In this document: positions 1 to 8,091 of the stretch, piece after piece
Position numbering within the stretch: the stretch's first letter is position 1
How the letters are laid out: the number at the start of each line of letters is the position of its first letter
Source of the DNA: Ignavibacteria bacterium RIFOXYC2_FULL_35_21
GTDB lineage: Bacteria > Bacteroidota > Ignavibacteria > Kapaibacteriales > UBA2268
Reading direction: 5' to 3'
Assembly: GCA_001804705.1 (NCBI GenBank)
Contig: MHAY01000064.1
Coordinates: 35,921-99,920 of the forward strand
DNA length: 64,000 bases
Program-made: the position numbers and the translations under genes
Notes under the pieces: model-generated
What the model was told of the DNA's origin: nothing
Databases searched by the model: none
What the model saw: the letters and a program-made list of their open reading frames with translations, nothing else

Positions 1-404
1 GCATGGGACATCTTGCAAATCCCAGCATCAATTTTTATGCAATTATTAATATAATACTTGCAGGAGTTCTTTTCTCAGGCATGTATATAAGAACAAAATC
101 ATTGTGGCTTCCGATTTCATTCCACTTTTTCTGGAATTGGTTTTCAGCCCTAATCGGTTCACCTGTCAGCGGAATTGATTTTCAAATCAGTCTGACAAAC
201 ATTGCCTGGCTTGAACTTCCGGCATGGCTTTTCGGCGGTAGTTTCGGCTTGGAAGGGGGCTTTTTTGCTACTATTCTTATTATAATATCAGGTTTCATTA
301 CATTAAAATATTCAAATTCATCGCCATTTTTAACGTCAATACTTTTTAAAAGAAGTTACTATGAATCACAATTACTTTTTAAATTGAAAATTGATAATGG
401 ATAA
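1..404 (+). CDS. CPBP family intramembrane metalloprotease, C-terminal part
   Basis: The 5' end lies outside the window; the ATG at base 3 is probably internal because homologues have about 100 or more further residues upstream. What remains are the last membrane segments of a CPBP (CAAX/Abi-like) intramembrane protease. Visible support is the HLANPSINFYAIINIILAGVL helix, which resembles the conserved FHxxNP...N.FLAG region of the family, and the later SFHFFWNW stretch, which carries the HxxxN motif supplying metal ligands in the fourth conserved segment. These proteins sit in the inner membrane; substrates are unknown for most bacterial members. The glutamate motif (EExxxR) would be upstream and cannot be checked. 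The family call is fairly safe, the biological role is not. Confidence 0.75.
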   Translation, partial: MGHLANPSINFYAIINIILAGVLFSGMYIRTKSLWLPISFHFFWNWFSALIGSPVSGIDFQISLTNIAWLELPAWLFGGSFGLEGGFFATILIIISGFITLKYSNSSPFLTSILFKRSYYESQLLFKLKIDNG

Positions 405-473
405 TTAGAAAAAATGTAGAATGAAAAATGAAAAATTCTGAACGGGAGATATGAAGTAAAATAAAAATGATTT

Positions 474-543
474 ATCACGTAGTGATTATATATTAGTGGA
501 AGACATATAACCGCTGCCACCCTTATCCCGTAGGGATTATATA
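474..543 (+). repeat. H-family double-hairpin repeat, copy A
   Basis: A 70-bp element starts with the palindrome ATCACGTAGTGAT (474-486) and ends with ATCCCGTAGGGAT (525-537) followed by TATATA. The same layout recurs at 1878-1947 and, on the other strand, at 29238-29310. The first hairpin differs between copies at paired positions (A:T here, C:G and G:C elsewhere), so the stem is kept while the bases change. It sits in the gap before the TPR gene, in the same orientation as that gene. No coding potential is seen. Confidence 0.7.
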
Positions 544-617
544 AAAAATACGGAATTCTGAATTGAAAAATTGAAAATGATTATTTATAGAATTTATTCA
601 AAATAACTTAGTTGACA

Positions 618-1787
618 ATGAAAATCTTAAATAAAATTAAACTATCGGCTTTAGTATTTACACTGCTTTTTTTAAGTCTCGAAGCAAAAGCCCAATGGTC
701 AATAATGAATGCAGATGCCGACAGCCTCGTTAGGTTAGGTACAAACTATATATACAATATTCAGTTTGATAAAGCATCAGAGGCATTTCAGGAAGTCATC
801 CGATTATATCCGGAAAATCCTGCCGGCTATTTTTTAGACGCTATGGTCGAATGGTGGCAAATAGTTCTATACAGAGAAACAGAATCAATTGACAGAACTT
901 TCCTCAGAAAGATTGATAAAGTAATTAAAGTATGCGATAAAAAACTTGAAGTAAATGAATTTGATATATCTGCACTATTCTTCAAAGGCGGTGCTGTCGG
1001 ATACAGGGGACGGTTTTATGCAATAAGGGAGAAATGGCTGAATGCAGTAAAAGACGGTAAAGATGGATTTGATATTCTTGTGAAATGCTGGCAGTTAGCT
1101 CCCGGAAATCATGACATCATGCTTGGTACCGGCATTTACAATTATTTTGCAGAAGTTCTTCCGGAAAAATACGCAGGTTTGAAAGCTATATCTGTATTCT
1201 TGCCCGATGGAGATAAGCAAATAGGAATTTTACAGTTGGAAGCCGCAGGTAAATATGCACGATATTCTAATATCGAGGCAAAAGTAATTTTATTACAGAT
1301 TTATTACCAATGGGAAGAAGACTATACAAAAGCACTTGCTCTTGCTCAGGATTTATTTACACAATATCCCAACAATCCCTACTTTCACAGGTATCTCGGC
1401 AGAAGCTATGTCGCTCTTGGAATGAGACAGCTTTGGGAAGACACATGGAGGGAAGTTGTAAACAGGTGTATAAAAAAACAACTCGGATATGACCGTGTTA
1501 CTGCAAGAGAAGCCCTGTATTATGTCGGTACAGGTTTGATGTACAAGGGTGATTTCGAAAATGCCCTTAAATATTTTTACAAATGTGATGAAGCCAGCCG
1601 TTATCTCGACAAGAAAGAGCCATCCGGTTTTATGGTTAGAACCAATCTATATATTGGCCAGATTTTTGACAAACAGGGTAAACGCGAATACGCAATTAAA
1701 CAATATGAAAAAATAATTGACTGGAAAGATTACAAAGGCTCTGTCGAGGAAGCGGAGAGATACATTAAAAGGCCTTATGGACAGTAA
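618..1787 (+). CDS. Secreted or periplasmic tetratricopeptide-repeat protein
   Basis: The ORF track opens at a TTG (612), but the ATG at 618 gives a clean Sec signal peptide (MKILNKIK, then a hydrophobic core ending LEAKAQ, cleavage after AKA), so 618 is taken as the start. The mature protein of about 365 residues is helical and contains several TPR-like units, the clearest near residue 40 (YNIQFDKASEAFQEVIRLYP), in the middle (WEEDYTKALALAQDLFTQYP) and close to the C-terminus (GKREYAIKQYEKII). TPR arrays are protein-binding scaffolds; no enzymatic motif is visible. It precedes namZ by about 200 bp of repeat-filled sequence, so an operon is not certain. A periplasmic or outer-membrane-associated scaffold is the best guess. 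Confidence 0.7.
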   Translation: MKILNKIKLSALVFTLLFLSLEAKAQWSIMNADADSLVRLGTNYIYNIQFDKASEAFQEVIRLYPENPAGYFLDAMVEWWQIVLYRETESIDRTFLRKIDKVIKVCDKKLEVNEFDISALFFKGGAVGYRGRFYAIREKWLNAVKDGKDGFDILVKCWQLAPGNHDIMLGTGIYNYFAEVLPEKYAGLKAISVFLPDGDKQIGILQLEAAGKYARYSNIEAKVILLQIYYQWEEDYTKALALAQDLFTQYPNNPYFHRYLGRSYVALGMRQLWEDTWREVVNRCIKKQLGYDRVTAREALYYVGTGLMYKGDFENALKYFYKCDEASRYLDKKEPSGFMVRTNLYIGQIFDKQGKREYAIKQYEKIIDWKDYKGSVEEAERYIKRPYGQ

Positions 1788-1795
1788 TAAATTAA

Positions 1796-1850
1796 TAATG
1801 CAAAATGTAGAATGTAAAATGCAAAATGTAAAATGCAAAATGTAGAATAC
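1796..1850 (+). repeat. Imperfect AAAATGYARAATG tandem array
   Basis: Short imperfect units such as GCAAAATGTAGAATGT are repeated about five times immediately after the TPR stop codon. A shorter, related run (AAAAATGTAGAATG) begins near 409 before the previous gene. In both places the run is followed by a GGGAGA block and an H-family hairpin element, so the two gaps share one modular order. Low complexity, no gene. Confidence 0.6.
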
Positions 1851-1877
1851 TGAATGGGAGAATTGTTGAAAATAAAT

Positions 1878-1947
1878 ATCCCGTAGGGATTAAATATCAG
1901 TAACATAGGAATTGCCACTCCCACTCTTATCCCGTAGGGATTATATA
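1878..1947 (+). repeat. H-family double-hairpin repeat, copy B
   Basis: This is the same 70-bp layout as copy A: ATCCCGTAGGGAT (1878-1890), a divergent centre ending CCACTCTTATCCCG, then a second ATCCCGTAGGGAT (1929-1941) and TATATA. The hairpin spacing is identical to copy A. It lies just upstream of namZ. Confidence 0.7.
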
Positions 1948-1992
1948 TAAGTGATGAACTTAGAATGCTGAATTAAAAATTGATAATTGATA

Positions 1993-3267
1993 ATGAAAAA
2001 AATATTAATCCTGTTTCTACCTTTCGTATTTGTGATTTGGACAGAACAGTGTTCTGTCCCTACATATTCTCAATTAACAAATAATAATTATGTTAAAACA
2101 GGATTAGATGTTCTAATCGAGAAAAACTTTGAGCCTTTAAAAGGAAAAAAAATTGCATTTCTTACGAACTTTGCAGGTAGAACAAGAGATGGTAAATCAT
2201 CTGTCGAAGTTTTCCAAAACACAAATGTATGTCAACTTATAAAAATATTCACTCCCGAACACGGTTTCTATACGACCGTACCGGCTGGCGAACATGTCTC
2301 TGATGACAAAATTGGAAATACTTCTGTTGTCTCTCTTTATGGTTCAAAACGTAAACCTTCGGTAAGCGACTTGTCTGATTGCGATGCTGTTGTAATTGAT
2401 ATTCAGGATATAGGTATAAGGTCTTATACGTACATTAGCTCAGTTTATAAAATGCTCGAAGCCTGTGCAGAAAACAACAAGCAGGTATTCATTCTAGACC
2501 GTCCGAATCCACTCGGTGGATTGATTGTTGATGGAAATGTACTTGAAAAAGGTAAAGAATCATTTATTGGAATTATACCCGTTACATATATACATGGCTG
2601 TACAATCGGCGAACTGACCAATATGCTCAATGAAGAAGGCTGGCTCTCACAGGATTCAACCGTACAACCTAAAAAATGTAATCTGACAATAATAAAAACG
2701 GAAAACTGGAAAAGATGGATGCAATGGGAGGACACCGGACTTCGATGGTTTCCTACTTCTCCCCACATTCAATCACCCGATGCTGTTCGTGGTGCTGCCG
2801 TGCTTGGTATCTGGGGTGAACTCTCATTATTTAGTATCGGCATAGGAACTACTCTACCCTTCCAATATTGCGGAGCCCCGGATTTCAAATCATTGGAAAT
2901 TGCTAATGAAATTAACAGTCAAAATCTTTATGGAGTAAATCTTTATCCAACAAAATACCGCCCATTTTATGGAATGTATAATGGTAAAGATTGCGAAGGC
3001 CTTTTACTGAAATTTACACCAAATAATCTTTTCATGCCTTACAGATTCGGTATAAAATTAGCTTTAGCAATTCGCAAATATCATCCGAATATTTTTAAGA
3101 AGAGCTTTTCAAGTCAGGCACAGTCTATGTTCATTAAAGCAACAGGAACCGATGAATTATTAAGAGCATTTATGGAAAATAAAAGTGATGATGAAATAAT
3201 TTCTATTTCACAGAATGGATTGGATAATTTTATCTCTCTAAGGAAAAAATATTTGTTGTATGAATAG
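1993..3267 (+). CDS. namZ: Exo-beta-N-acetylmuramidase NamZ (DUF1343)
   Basis: This is a DUF1343/NamZ family protein. The characterised member removes terminal N-acetylmuramic acid from peptidoglycan chains, so a role in cell-wall recycling or muropeptide scavenging is expected. Family hallmarks are visible: KKIAFLTNF near residue 50, FTPEHGF near residue 90, VVIDIQDIGIRSYTY, and FILDRPNPLGG. The length of about 425 aa is normal. The ATG at 1993 is preferred over the TTG at 1987. The N-terminus is hydrophobic (MKKILILFLPFVFVIW) and exported. Oddly, the residues right after the hydrophobic core (TEQCSVPTY) are encoded by a palindromic P-family repeat, so the end of the signal peptide seems repeat-derived; the cysteine there does not sit in a canonical lipobox. 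The 3' end overlaps nrnA tail-to-tail by 30 bp. Confidence 0.88.
   Translation: MKKILILFLPFVFVIWTEQCSVPTYSQLTNNNYVKTGLDVLIEKNFEPLKGKKIAFLTNFAGRTRDGKSSVEVFQNTNVCQLIKIFTPEHGFYTTVPAGEHVSDDKIGNTSVVSLYGSKRKPSVSDLSDCDAVVIDIQDIGIRSYTYISSVYKMLEACAENNKQVFILDRPNPLGGLIVDGNVLEKGKESFIGIIPVTYIHGCTIGELTNMLNEEGWLSQDSTVQPKKCNLTIIKTENWKRWMQWEDTGLRWFPTSPHIQSPDAVRGAAVLGIWGELSLFSIGIGTTLPFQYCGAPDFKSLEIANEINSQNLYGVNLYPTKYRPFYGMYNGKDCEGLLLKFTPNNLFMPYRFGIKLALAIRKYHPNIFKKSFSSQAQSMFIKATGTDELLRAFMENKSDDEIISISQNGLDNFISLRKKYLLYE
2039..2063 (+). repeat. P-family palindrome inside the namZ signal region
   Basis: There are perfect 10-bp arms GGACAGAACA / TGTTCTGTCC around a single G, followed by CTAC. It lies wholly within the namZ reading frame at codons 16-24, immediately after the hydrophobic signal core. 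Related copies lie at 15495, 17834, 25703, 25845 and 53000, with degenerate ones in 24334-24575. Confidence 0.75.
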
Positions 3268-4272
3268 CTTCCCTGCTTTTTCTATTATGATTTTTTTTGC
3301 ATCTGAAAAAGTTACATTCGATAGTCTTGCGCCTGCGGCGTGGAAATGCCCTCCGCCACCCAGCTCTACAGCAAGCTCACGAACATTGATATCCCCCTTG
3401 GACCTGAAAGAAATTCTTACTTCCGGGTCATTCGGACGTTCCGTGATTAGTACACCTGCCTGTACTCCTTTTATGGTAACAGTATGTTCGACAATACCTT
3501 CAATATCAGAATCCAAGCCTCCGGTTTTTTTAAAAATTTCTTTTGTGAGAGTCATAACAACAAGTTTCCCATCATAAAATAGTTCCGAGCTTGCAAATGC
3601 TTCTCCCTGCAAAAGTGCTGCCCGGTATGGAATTATATTATATACTTCCTCATAAATTTTAACAGGGTCTGCACCATATTTAATAAGTTCTGCAATAATC
3701 AGGTGTGTTTCTCTTGTTGTTTGAGGAAACCTGAAACTGCCTGTGTCAGTCATAATAGCGGTATATAGTGCAGAGGCTATTTCCTCAGTGATTTTCAATT
3801 GCTCATCGCATTTCAGGATTTTCCAAATTAACTCTCCTGTTGATGCAGAAGCAGAATCAATATGATAAAAATCCGCATCAAAACTTGGTTCTATGTGATG
3901 GTCAATTACAATTTTCAATGCATTAGATTGCAAAACAACATTCTCCATTGCCTTAATTCTTGGGCTGTTATTAAGGTCAAGAACAAAGACTGCATCTGAT
4001 TTCATTATATATTCATTGTCATTGTCAGTGTAAACATTGACATTCTCAATACCAGCCAAAAACATAAGATTATAAGGTGTTTCACTGCAGTTTATGATTC
4101 TCGTCTCGATGCCTTTTTGTTGACAATAAAAGAAGAAAGCGAGTTCTGAACCGATAGCATCCCCATCAGGGTTGACATGTGTTGTTATTGTTATTTTTTT
4201 TGTATTAATAAGAATTTTGTGTATTTCATCTACTGTCGAATTCTTTATTTTTTCATTTATCATATTATTCAT
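3238..4272 (-). CDS. nrnA: DHH-family oligoribonuclease / pAp phosphatase NrnA
   Basis: This is a DHH/DHHA1 phosphoesterase. NrnA-type enzymes degrade 2-5-nt RNA fragments to mononucleotides and dephosphorylate pAp in the cytoplasm, replacing Orn. Motifs seen: TTHVNPDGDAIGSELA (metal-binding DHH motif I, about residue 30), VFVLDLNNSPRI (motif II), IVIDHHIEPS (the DHH itself) and the C-terminal GGGGHFHAAG of the DHHA1 domain. The length of 344 aa is typical. The ORF track begins at a TTG (4278); the ATG at 4272 is a better start. It converges on namZ with a 30-bp overlap of the 3' ends. It stands alone on its strand here. The family call is secure; the exact substrate balance (nanoRNA, pAp, cyclic-di-AMP products) is inferred. 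Confidence 0.9.
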   Translation of the reverse strand: MNNMINEKIKNSTVDEIHKILINTKKITITTHVNPDGDAIGSELAFFFYCQQKGIETRIINCSETPYNLMFLAGIENVNVYTDNDNEYIMKSDAVFVLDLNNSPRIKAMENVVLQSNALKIVIDHHIEPSFDADFYHIDSASASTGELIWKILKCDEQLKITEEIASALYTAIMTDTGSFRFPQTTRETHLIIAELIKYGADPVKIYEEVYNIIPYRAALLQGEAFASSELFYDGKLVVMTLTKEIFKKTGGLDSDIEGIVEHTVTIKGVQAGVLITERPNDPEVRISFRSKGDINVRELAVELGGGGHFHAAGARLSNVTFSDAKKIIIEKAGKLFIQQIFFP

Positions 4273-4558
4273 TTTCAATTAATACTTGATTTTACTCATA
4301 AATATTTATTTCTTAGAGGAACAATTTATAATGTTCAATTTTGCAATTTCCAAAAAGCCAAAAAGTAATTTAATTAATTGAATATTTGTTCATTAAAAAT
4401 TCAATGAAAATTGCAAATTGTAAATTGTAAATTCTTTTCCAATAAAAATACAACTTTGATATATAACTGAATTAATATCAATGCTCCAAAATTAACATTT
4501 TATTTGTAAATTACAGGTTGTATATATGATTAATGTTTAAGAAATCTCAATATTATTT

Positions 4559-5281
4559 TTGAAAAAGTATCTTCCATATATTTACATTTTCCTTGCATTT
4601 ACAGCAGGATTATTTATAATTTTCTGGCTTGTGGACTCCGTACTGATGCCGCTTCTCGTTCATAACACAGAAACTGTTCAGGTGCCAAACGTAATCGGGA
4701 AATCTTATGATGATGCCCAGACTTTATTATCGGGAAAAAATTTAAAATTCATTAAGTCAGGTGAACAATACAGCGACAATGTAATCCCCAATACAGTTAT
4801 TAATCAAATACCAAAGTCAGGCACTGAAGTCAAAGTCGGAAGAAGTATTTACCTCATTATCAGCAAAGGAAGAGAGACTATTGAAGTACCGTACCTTATC
4901 GGAAAATCTCTTCGCGAAGCAAGAGTAACACTTATTCAAAATGGCTTGGCACTTGGTAACGTTGTTTACGTTGCTTCGGATTCTATCGGATTCGATACTG
5001 TGATATCACAGAGCATAGGCAATGACAGGAAAATTCCTGCGGGTAGTCCTATTAATATTATAGTCAGTAAGGGTTCTGAAAATTTCGTAAAAGTTCCTAA
5101 CCTTGTAGGCTTGTCCGTAAGCGAAGCCCAATCATTGCTCACTGAATCAGGTTTGGCAATTGGTAATATTTTCCTTGGAAAAAGCGAGACATATATGGCA
5201 GGCACTGTGATTGACCATTCACCTGCCGCAGGAGAACTTGTTAAACAAAATTCCCCGATAAATTTGACAATCGCAAAATAA
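4559..5281 (+). CDS. Membrane-anchored PASTA-domain protein
   Basis: A single N-terminal membrane helix (about residues 5-28) is followed by three PASTA domains opening at VQVPNVIGKSYDDAQ, IEVPYLIGKSLREAR and VKVPNLVGLSVSEAQ. PASTA domains bind peptidoglycan-type ligands; without an attached kinase or transpeptidase this is a wall-sensing or scaffold protein facing the periplasm. The only start in frame is TTG at 4559, because a TAA lies at 4538-4540. An ATG at 4533 opens nine codons that end in TGA overlapping this TTG within a T-run; one more T would fuse them into a longer N-terminus (MFKKSQYYF...). So either a TTG start with coupled upstream mini-ORF or a single-base indel is possible. 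A small barrel gene follows after 23 bp, probably in the same transcript. Confidence 0.8.
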   Translation: MKKYLPYIYIFLAFTAGLFIIFWLVDSVLMPLLVHNTETVQVPNVIGKSYDDAQTLLSGKNLKFIKSGEQYSDNVIPNTVINQIPKSGTEVKVGRSIYLIISKGRETIEVPYLIGKSLREARVTLIQNGLALGNVVYVASDSIGFDTVISQSIGNDRKIPAGSPINIIVSKGSENFVKVPNLVGLSVSEAQSLLTESGLAIGNIFLGKSETYMAGTVIDHSPAAGELVKQNSPINLTIAK

Positions 5282-5304
5282 TTCAGAATTTATAGAGGTT
5301 ATTT

Positions 5305-5847
5305 ATGAAATATTTAAAATCAATTATTATCGTTTTCATTTTTCTTTTTTCTGCAACAATTCTATGCTTTGCACAGGACAGTAAAATGATGGCCAGTGCC
5401 TATGTCAGCTATAATATGCCAATGGGCACTACTGCTGATAATTACAAAAGCAGTGTGGGATTCCAGGCACAATTTGAATATTTATTAACTGAAGACATTG
5501 GTTTAGATATAACTGCAGGATATATACCGTGGAATTTTGAAAATGAGGTTCCTGACCAAACTTTCACTATTATTCCAACTCTTATTGGTGGAAGATACTA
5601 TTTCATGGCAAGAGGGATGTCGTCCTATGTAGGTGTTGATTTGGGCTTGTATCATACTACTTTCAAAACAGTTTCTGAAAAAAGACCCGAATCCAAATTT
5701 GGTTATTCAATTCTCGGAGGAGTCTTGTTTCCAATGAGCGATAATTTGTATGTAAATAGTAATATAAGTTATACAAGTATCAGTACAGCAGGATTTACAT
5801 TCACATATATTGCTCTTCATGCTGGTCTATCGTTTACATTTTACTAA
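5305..5847 (+). CDS. Small outer-membrane beta-barrel protein
   Basis: This is a 180-aa protein with a Sec signal peptide (MKYLKSIIIVFIFLFSATILCFAQ, cleavage near FAQ-D). The rest is made of alternating amphipathic strands with glycine and aromatic residues, e.g. GFQAQFEYLLTEDIGLDITAGYIPWNF and SKFGYSILGGVLFPMSDNLYVNSNISY. It ends in an aromatic residue (LSFTFY), the usual C-terminal signal for barrel insertion. Roughly eight strands would fit an OmpA/OmpX-like porin fold. No specific family was recognised. The start has an AGAGG ribosome site at 5294. It follows the PASTA gene closely, suggesting an envelope-related pair. Confidence 0.6.
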   Translation: MKYLKSIIIVFIFLFSATILCFAQDSKMMASAYVSYNMPMGTTADNYKSSVGFQAQFEYLLTEDIGLDITAGYIPWNFENEVPDQTFTIIPTLIGGRYYFMARGMSSYVGVDLGLYHTTFKTVSEKRPESKFGYSILGGVLFPMSDNLYVNSNISYTSISTAGFTFTYIALHAGLSFTFY

Positions 5848-5921
5848 TGATATGTGATTAAATAATAAAATTAAACCAAAATTGATATAATTATATCAAA
5901 TAGAAAAAATACGAGGTTAAT

Positions 5922-7835
5922 ATGTTCAGAATTTTTACTGTTGTGTTTTTAATTATTTGTTATTACTTTTCAATTGCAGAATACAGGGAAGTTCAAATTC
6001 CTACACGTGTCTCTGATACTGAAAAAAAATCCCTCGCTGCAGATATATATGTAATTGATTCAACAGTTCCAAAACCAACTATATTAATTCAAACTCCCTA
6101 TAATAAAAATGCATATAGGACACTGCAATCACTACCTCAGGAAGGAGGCACACAACTGCCATTCGATACAATTAACTATAATTATGTCGTTCTTGACTGG
6201 CGTGGATTCTGGGCTAACAATGACAAAGACATTACGGGTAAGGACAGAGGTGAAGACGGTTATGATGTAGTTGAATGGATTGCCCAACAACCCTGGTCAG
6301 ATGAAAAAATTGGCACATGGGGAGGCTCTGCACTTGGTTACATACAATTTCTTACAGCAAGGCTTCATCCGCCTCATCTTGTTTGTGCTGTTCCGCTGAT
6401 AAAAGATTTTCTAATGAAATATGAGGATTATTATTATGGAGGTGTATATAGAAAAGAGCACTGCGAACAATTGCAAAGGCTCGGTTTCCTGCCAACATCT
6501 CTAATACTATCACATTACAAAGAAGATTTTTATTGGAGCTATATAGAGCAGAGTTCCGATTGTTCATCTGAAATTGAAATTCCAATGCTTCTGATTAGCG
6601 GATGGTTCGACCACTACCCTGCTTTTTGCATTCGCGCATTTCATAATTTAAAGGATTCGAGTAATCCGAATGTAAAAGACAGGCATAAATTAATAATGGG
6701 CCCCTGGCTCCATTCAAGCATTGGACAACCAGAACAGGGAGATTTGATTTTTCTTGAGGCAAAGAACATACCTAACCAGGCATCTGTTAAATTTTTCGAT
6801 TATTATCTAAGAAATATAAATAACGGCTGGGAAAACGAACCTGTAATCAAATATTTCGAAATGGGTTCCAATCAATGGAAAACAGCAGATAATTGGTATA
6901 ATGTTGCCGATGCTTACGACACATTGTATTTCAACGATAATCATTTATTGTCCGAAATACCTTCAATGCTTGACATCGTTTCGGTTGATTCAGTAGAGTA
7001 CAATCCCAAAGACCCTTCACCAACCTACGGTGGTTCCAGATTCAATCCTTTTGACCCGAAAACTCCAATGGGTCCCCTTGACCAGAGAGATAAGGTTGAG
7101 AGTAAGCCAGATGCCCTGGTTTATACTACTGAACCATTGAATCAAAATGTAATTCTTAACGGAAGTGTTGTTGCTGAACTTCTCGTTTCAACAGACAAAG
7201 AAGATACTGACTTTGGAATTAGGTTATGTGATGTTTATCCTGATGGCAGGTCAATGATTTTAACGCAAGGTATCAGAAGAATGAGATTCAGAAATTCTTA
7301 TTCTAATGAAGAATTAATGACTCCTGGAGAAATATATCCCGTTAAAATTGAGTTACATGATTTATCAATTAATTTTCTTGCAGGCCATTCAATAAGAGTA
7401 ATCGTCACAAATTCGAATTACCCAATGTTTGATATTAATTTGAATAATGGTGATTCTCTATATGTACCCGGCGATACTCTGATTGCGAAAACCTATCTTC
7501 ATCATTGGGGAAATTATAAATCAAAAGTGATTTTACCCGTAACAAAAGCAACAGGCGTAGAGGATGATTTAAATGATGAAATTTCATTAAAGATTTTTCC
7601 TAATCCTACTTCTGGTAAAATTGAAATAAGTTATTCGATTGATAAGCCCGGAACAATTAGTATGGAATTATTTAATTTAATTGGAGAAAAAATTTCATCC
7701 AGCAACAAACAAGTATCAGAAGCCGGTAATTATTCTGAAAACTTATCTCTTGAAGGATTTCCTGCAGGTATCTATTTACTTAAAGTAGGTATAAAACAAT
7801 CATCAATATTAAAGAAAATAATATTAACCCATTAA
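5922..7835 (+). CDS. CocE/NonD family hydrolase with T9SS sorting domain
   Basis: This is a secreted alpha/beta-hydrolase of the CocE/X-Pro dipeptidyl-peptidase (S15) type. A short signal peptide is followed by the hydrolase core. The presumed triad is visible: Ser136 in GTWGGSALGY, Asp230 in ISGWFDHYP and His264 in GPWLHSS. The second half (about residues 320-545) is the jelly-roll domain of this family (e.g. VVAELLVSTDKEDTDFGIRL). The last 80 residues are a type A T9SS sorting domain: a SLKIFPNPTSGKIEI motif, GTISMELFNLIGEKI, and LEGFPAGIYLLKVG. So the enzyme should be moved over the outer membrane and kept at the surface. Substrates of the family are prolyl peptides or ester/amide bonds; peptide degradation fits the neighbouring S9 peptidase and POT transporter. 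The exact substrate cannot be read from sequence. Confidence 0.85.
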   Translation: MFRIFTVVFLIICYYFSIAEYREVQIPTRVSDTEKKSLAADIYVIDSTVPKPTILIQTPYNKNAYRTLQSLPQEGGTQLPFDTINYNYVVLDWRGFWANNDKDITGKDRGEDGYDVVEWIAQQPWSDEKIGTWGGSALGYIQFLTARLHPPHLVCAVPLIKDFLMKYEDYYYGGVYRKEHCEQLQRLGFLPTSLILSHYKEDFYWSYIEQSSDCSSEIEIPMLLISGWFDHYPAFCIRAFHNLKDSSNPNVKDRHKLIMGPWLHSSIGQPEQGDLIFLEAKNIPNQASVKFFDYYLRNINNGWENEPVIKYFEMGSNQWKTADNWYNVADAYDTLYFNDNHLLSEIPSMLDIVSVDSVEYNPKDPSPTYGGSRFNPFDPKTPMGPLDQRDKVESKPDALVYTTEPLNQNVILNGSVVAELLVSTDKEDTDFGIRLCDVYPDGRSMILTQGIRRMRFRNSYSNEELMTPGEIYPVKIELHDLSINFLAGHSIRVIVTNSNYPMFDINLNNGDSLYVPGDTLIAKTYLHHWGNYKSKVILPVTKATGVEDDLNDEISLKIFPNPTSGKIEISYSIDKPGTISMELFNLIGEKISSSNKQVSEAGNYSENLSLEGFPAGIYLLKVGIKQSSILKKIILTH

Positions 7836-7887
7836 AAACAGATTTTACATTCCATATGGTATTGCTAAAATATATACATTTTCTAAT

Positions 7888-7950
7888 CACTCTTCGATAA
7901 ACCCAGAGTGACAACACTGATTGTCATACTGAGCCTGTCGAAGAATGACT
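7888..7950 (+). repeat. TTCGAYAARC-CAG / GTGACA inverted repeat
   Basis: CTCTTCGATAAACCCAGAGT and its approximate inverse ACTGAGCCTGTCGAAGA flank a centre with GTGACA/TGTCAT. A similar unit with the core TTCGACTAAGCTCAGGGTGA is at 55546-55573, and a degenerate one is near 28267. It occupies the gap between the CocE-like gene and the S9 peptidase. Confidence 0.55.
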
Positions 7951-8091
7951 TTAATATGATTAAACTTCATTTTGATTGGTCTGTATACCAAATTAGCAAT
8001 ATCTTCCTTATAACATTATTTTCTCTCCCTCGTTTTTCTTAATTTTAAAATTCGTTTTTTGTCAAATGATGTAAATCTTGAGGAATATCTT

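Noticed and set aside
4177-4368. 63-aa ORF over the nrnA start
   Set aside because: It overlaps the NrnA N-terminus on the other strand, is dominated by Phe/Tyr codons of AT-rich DNA and has no homology-like features.
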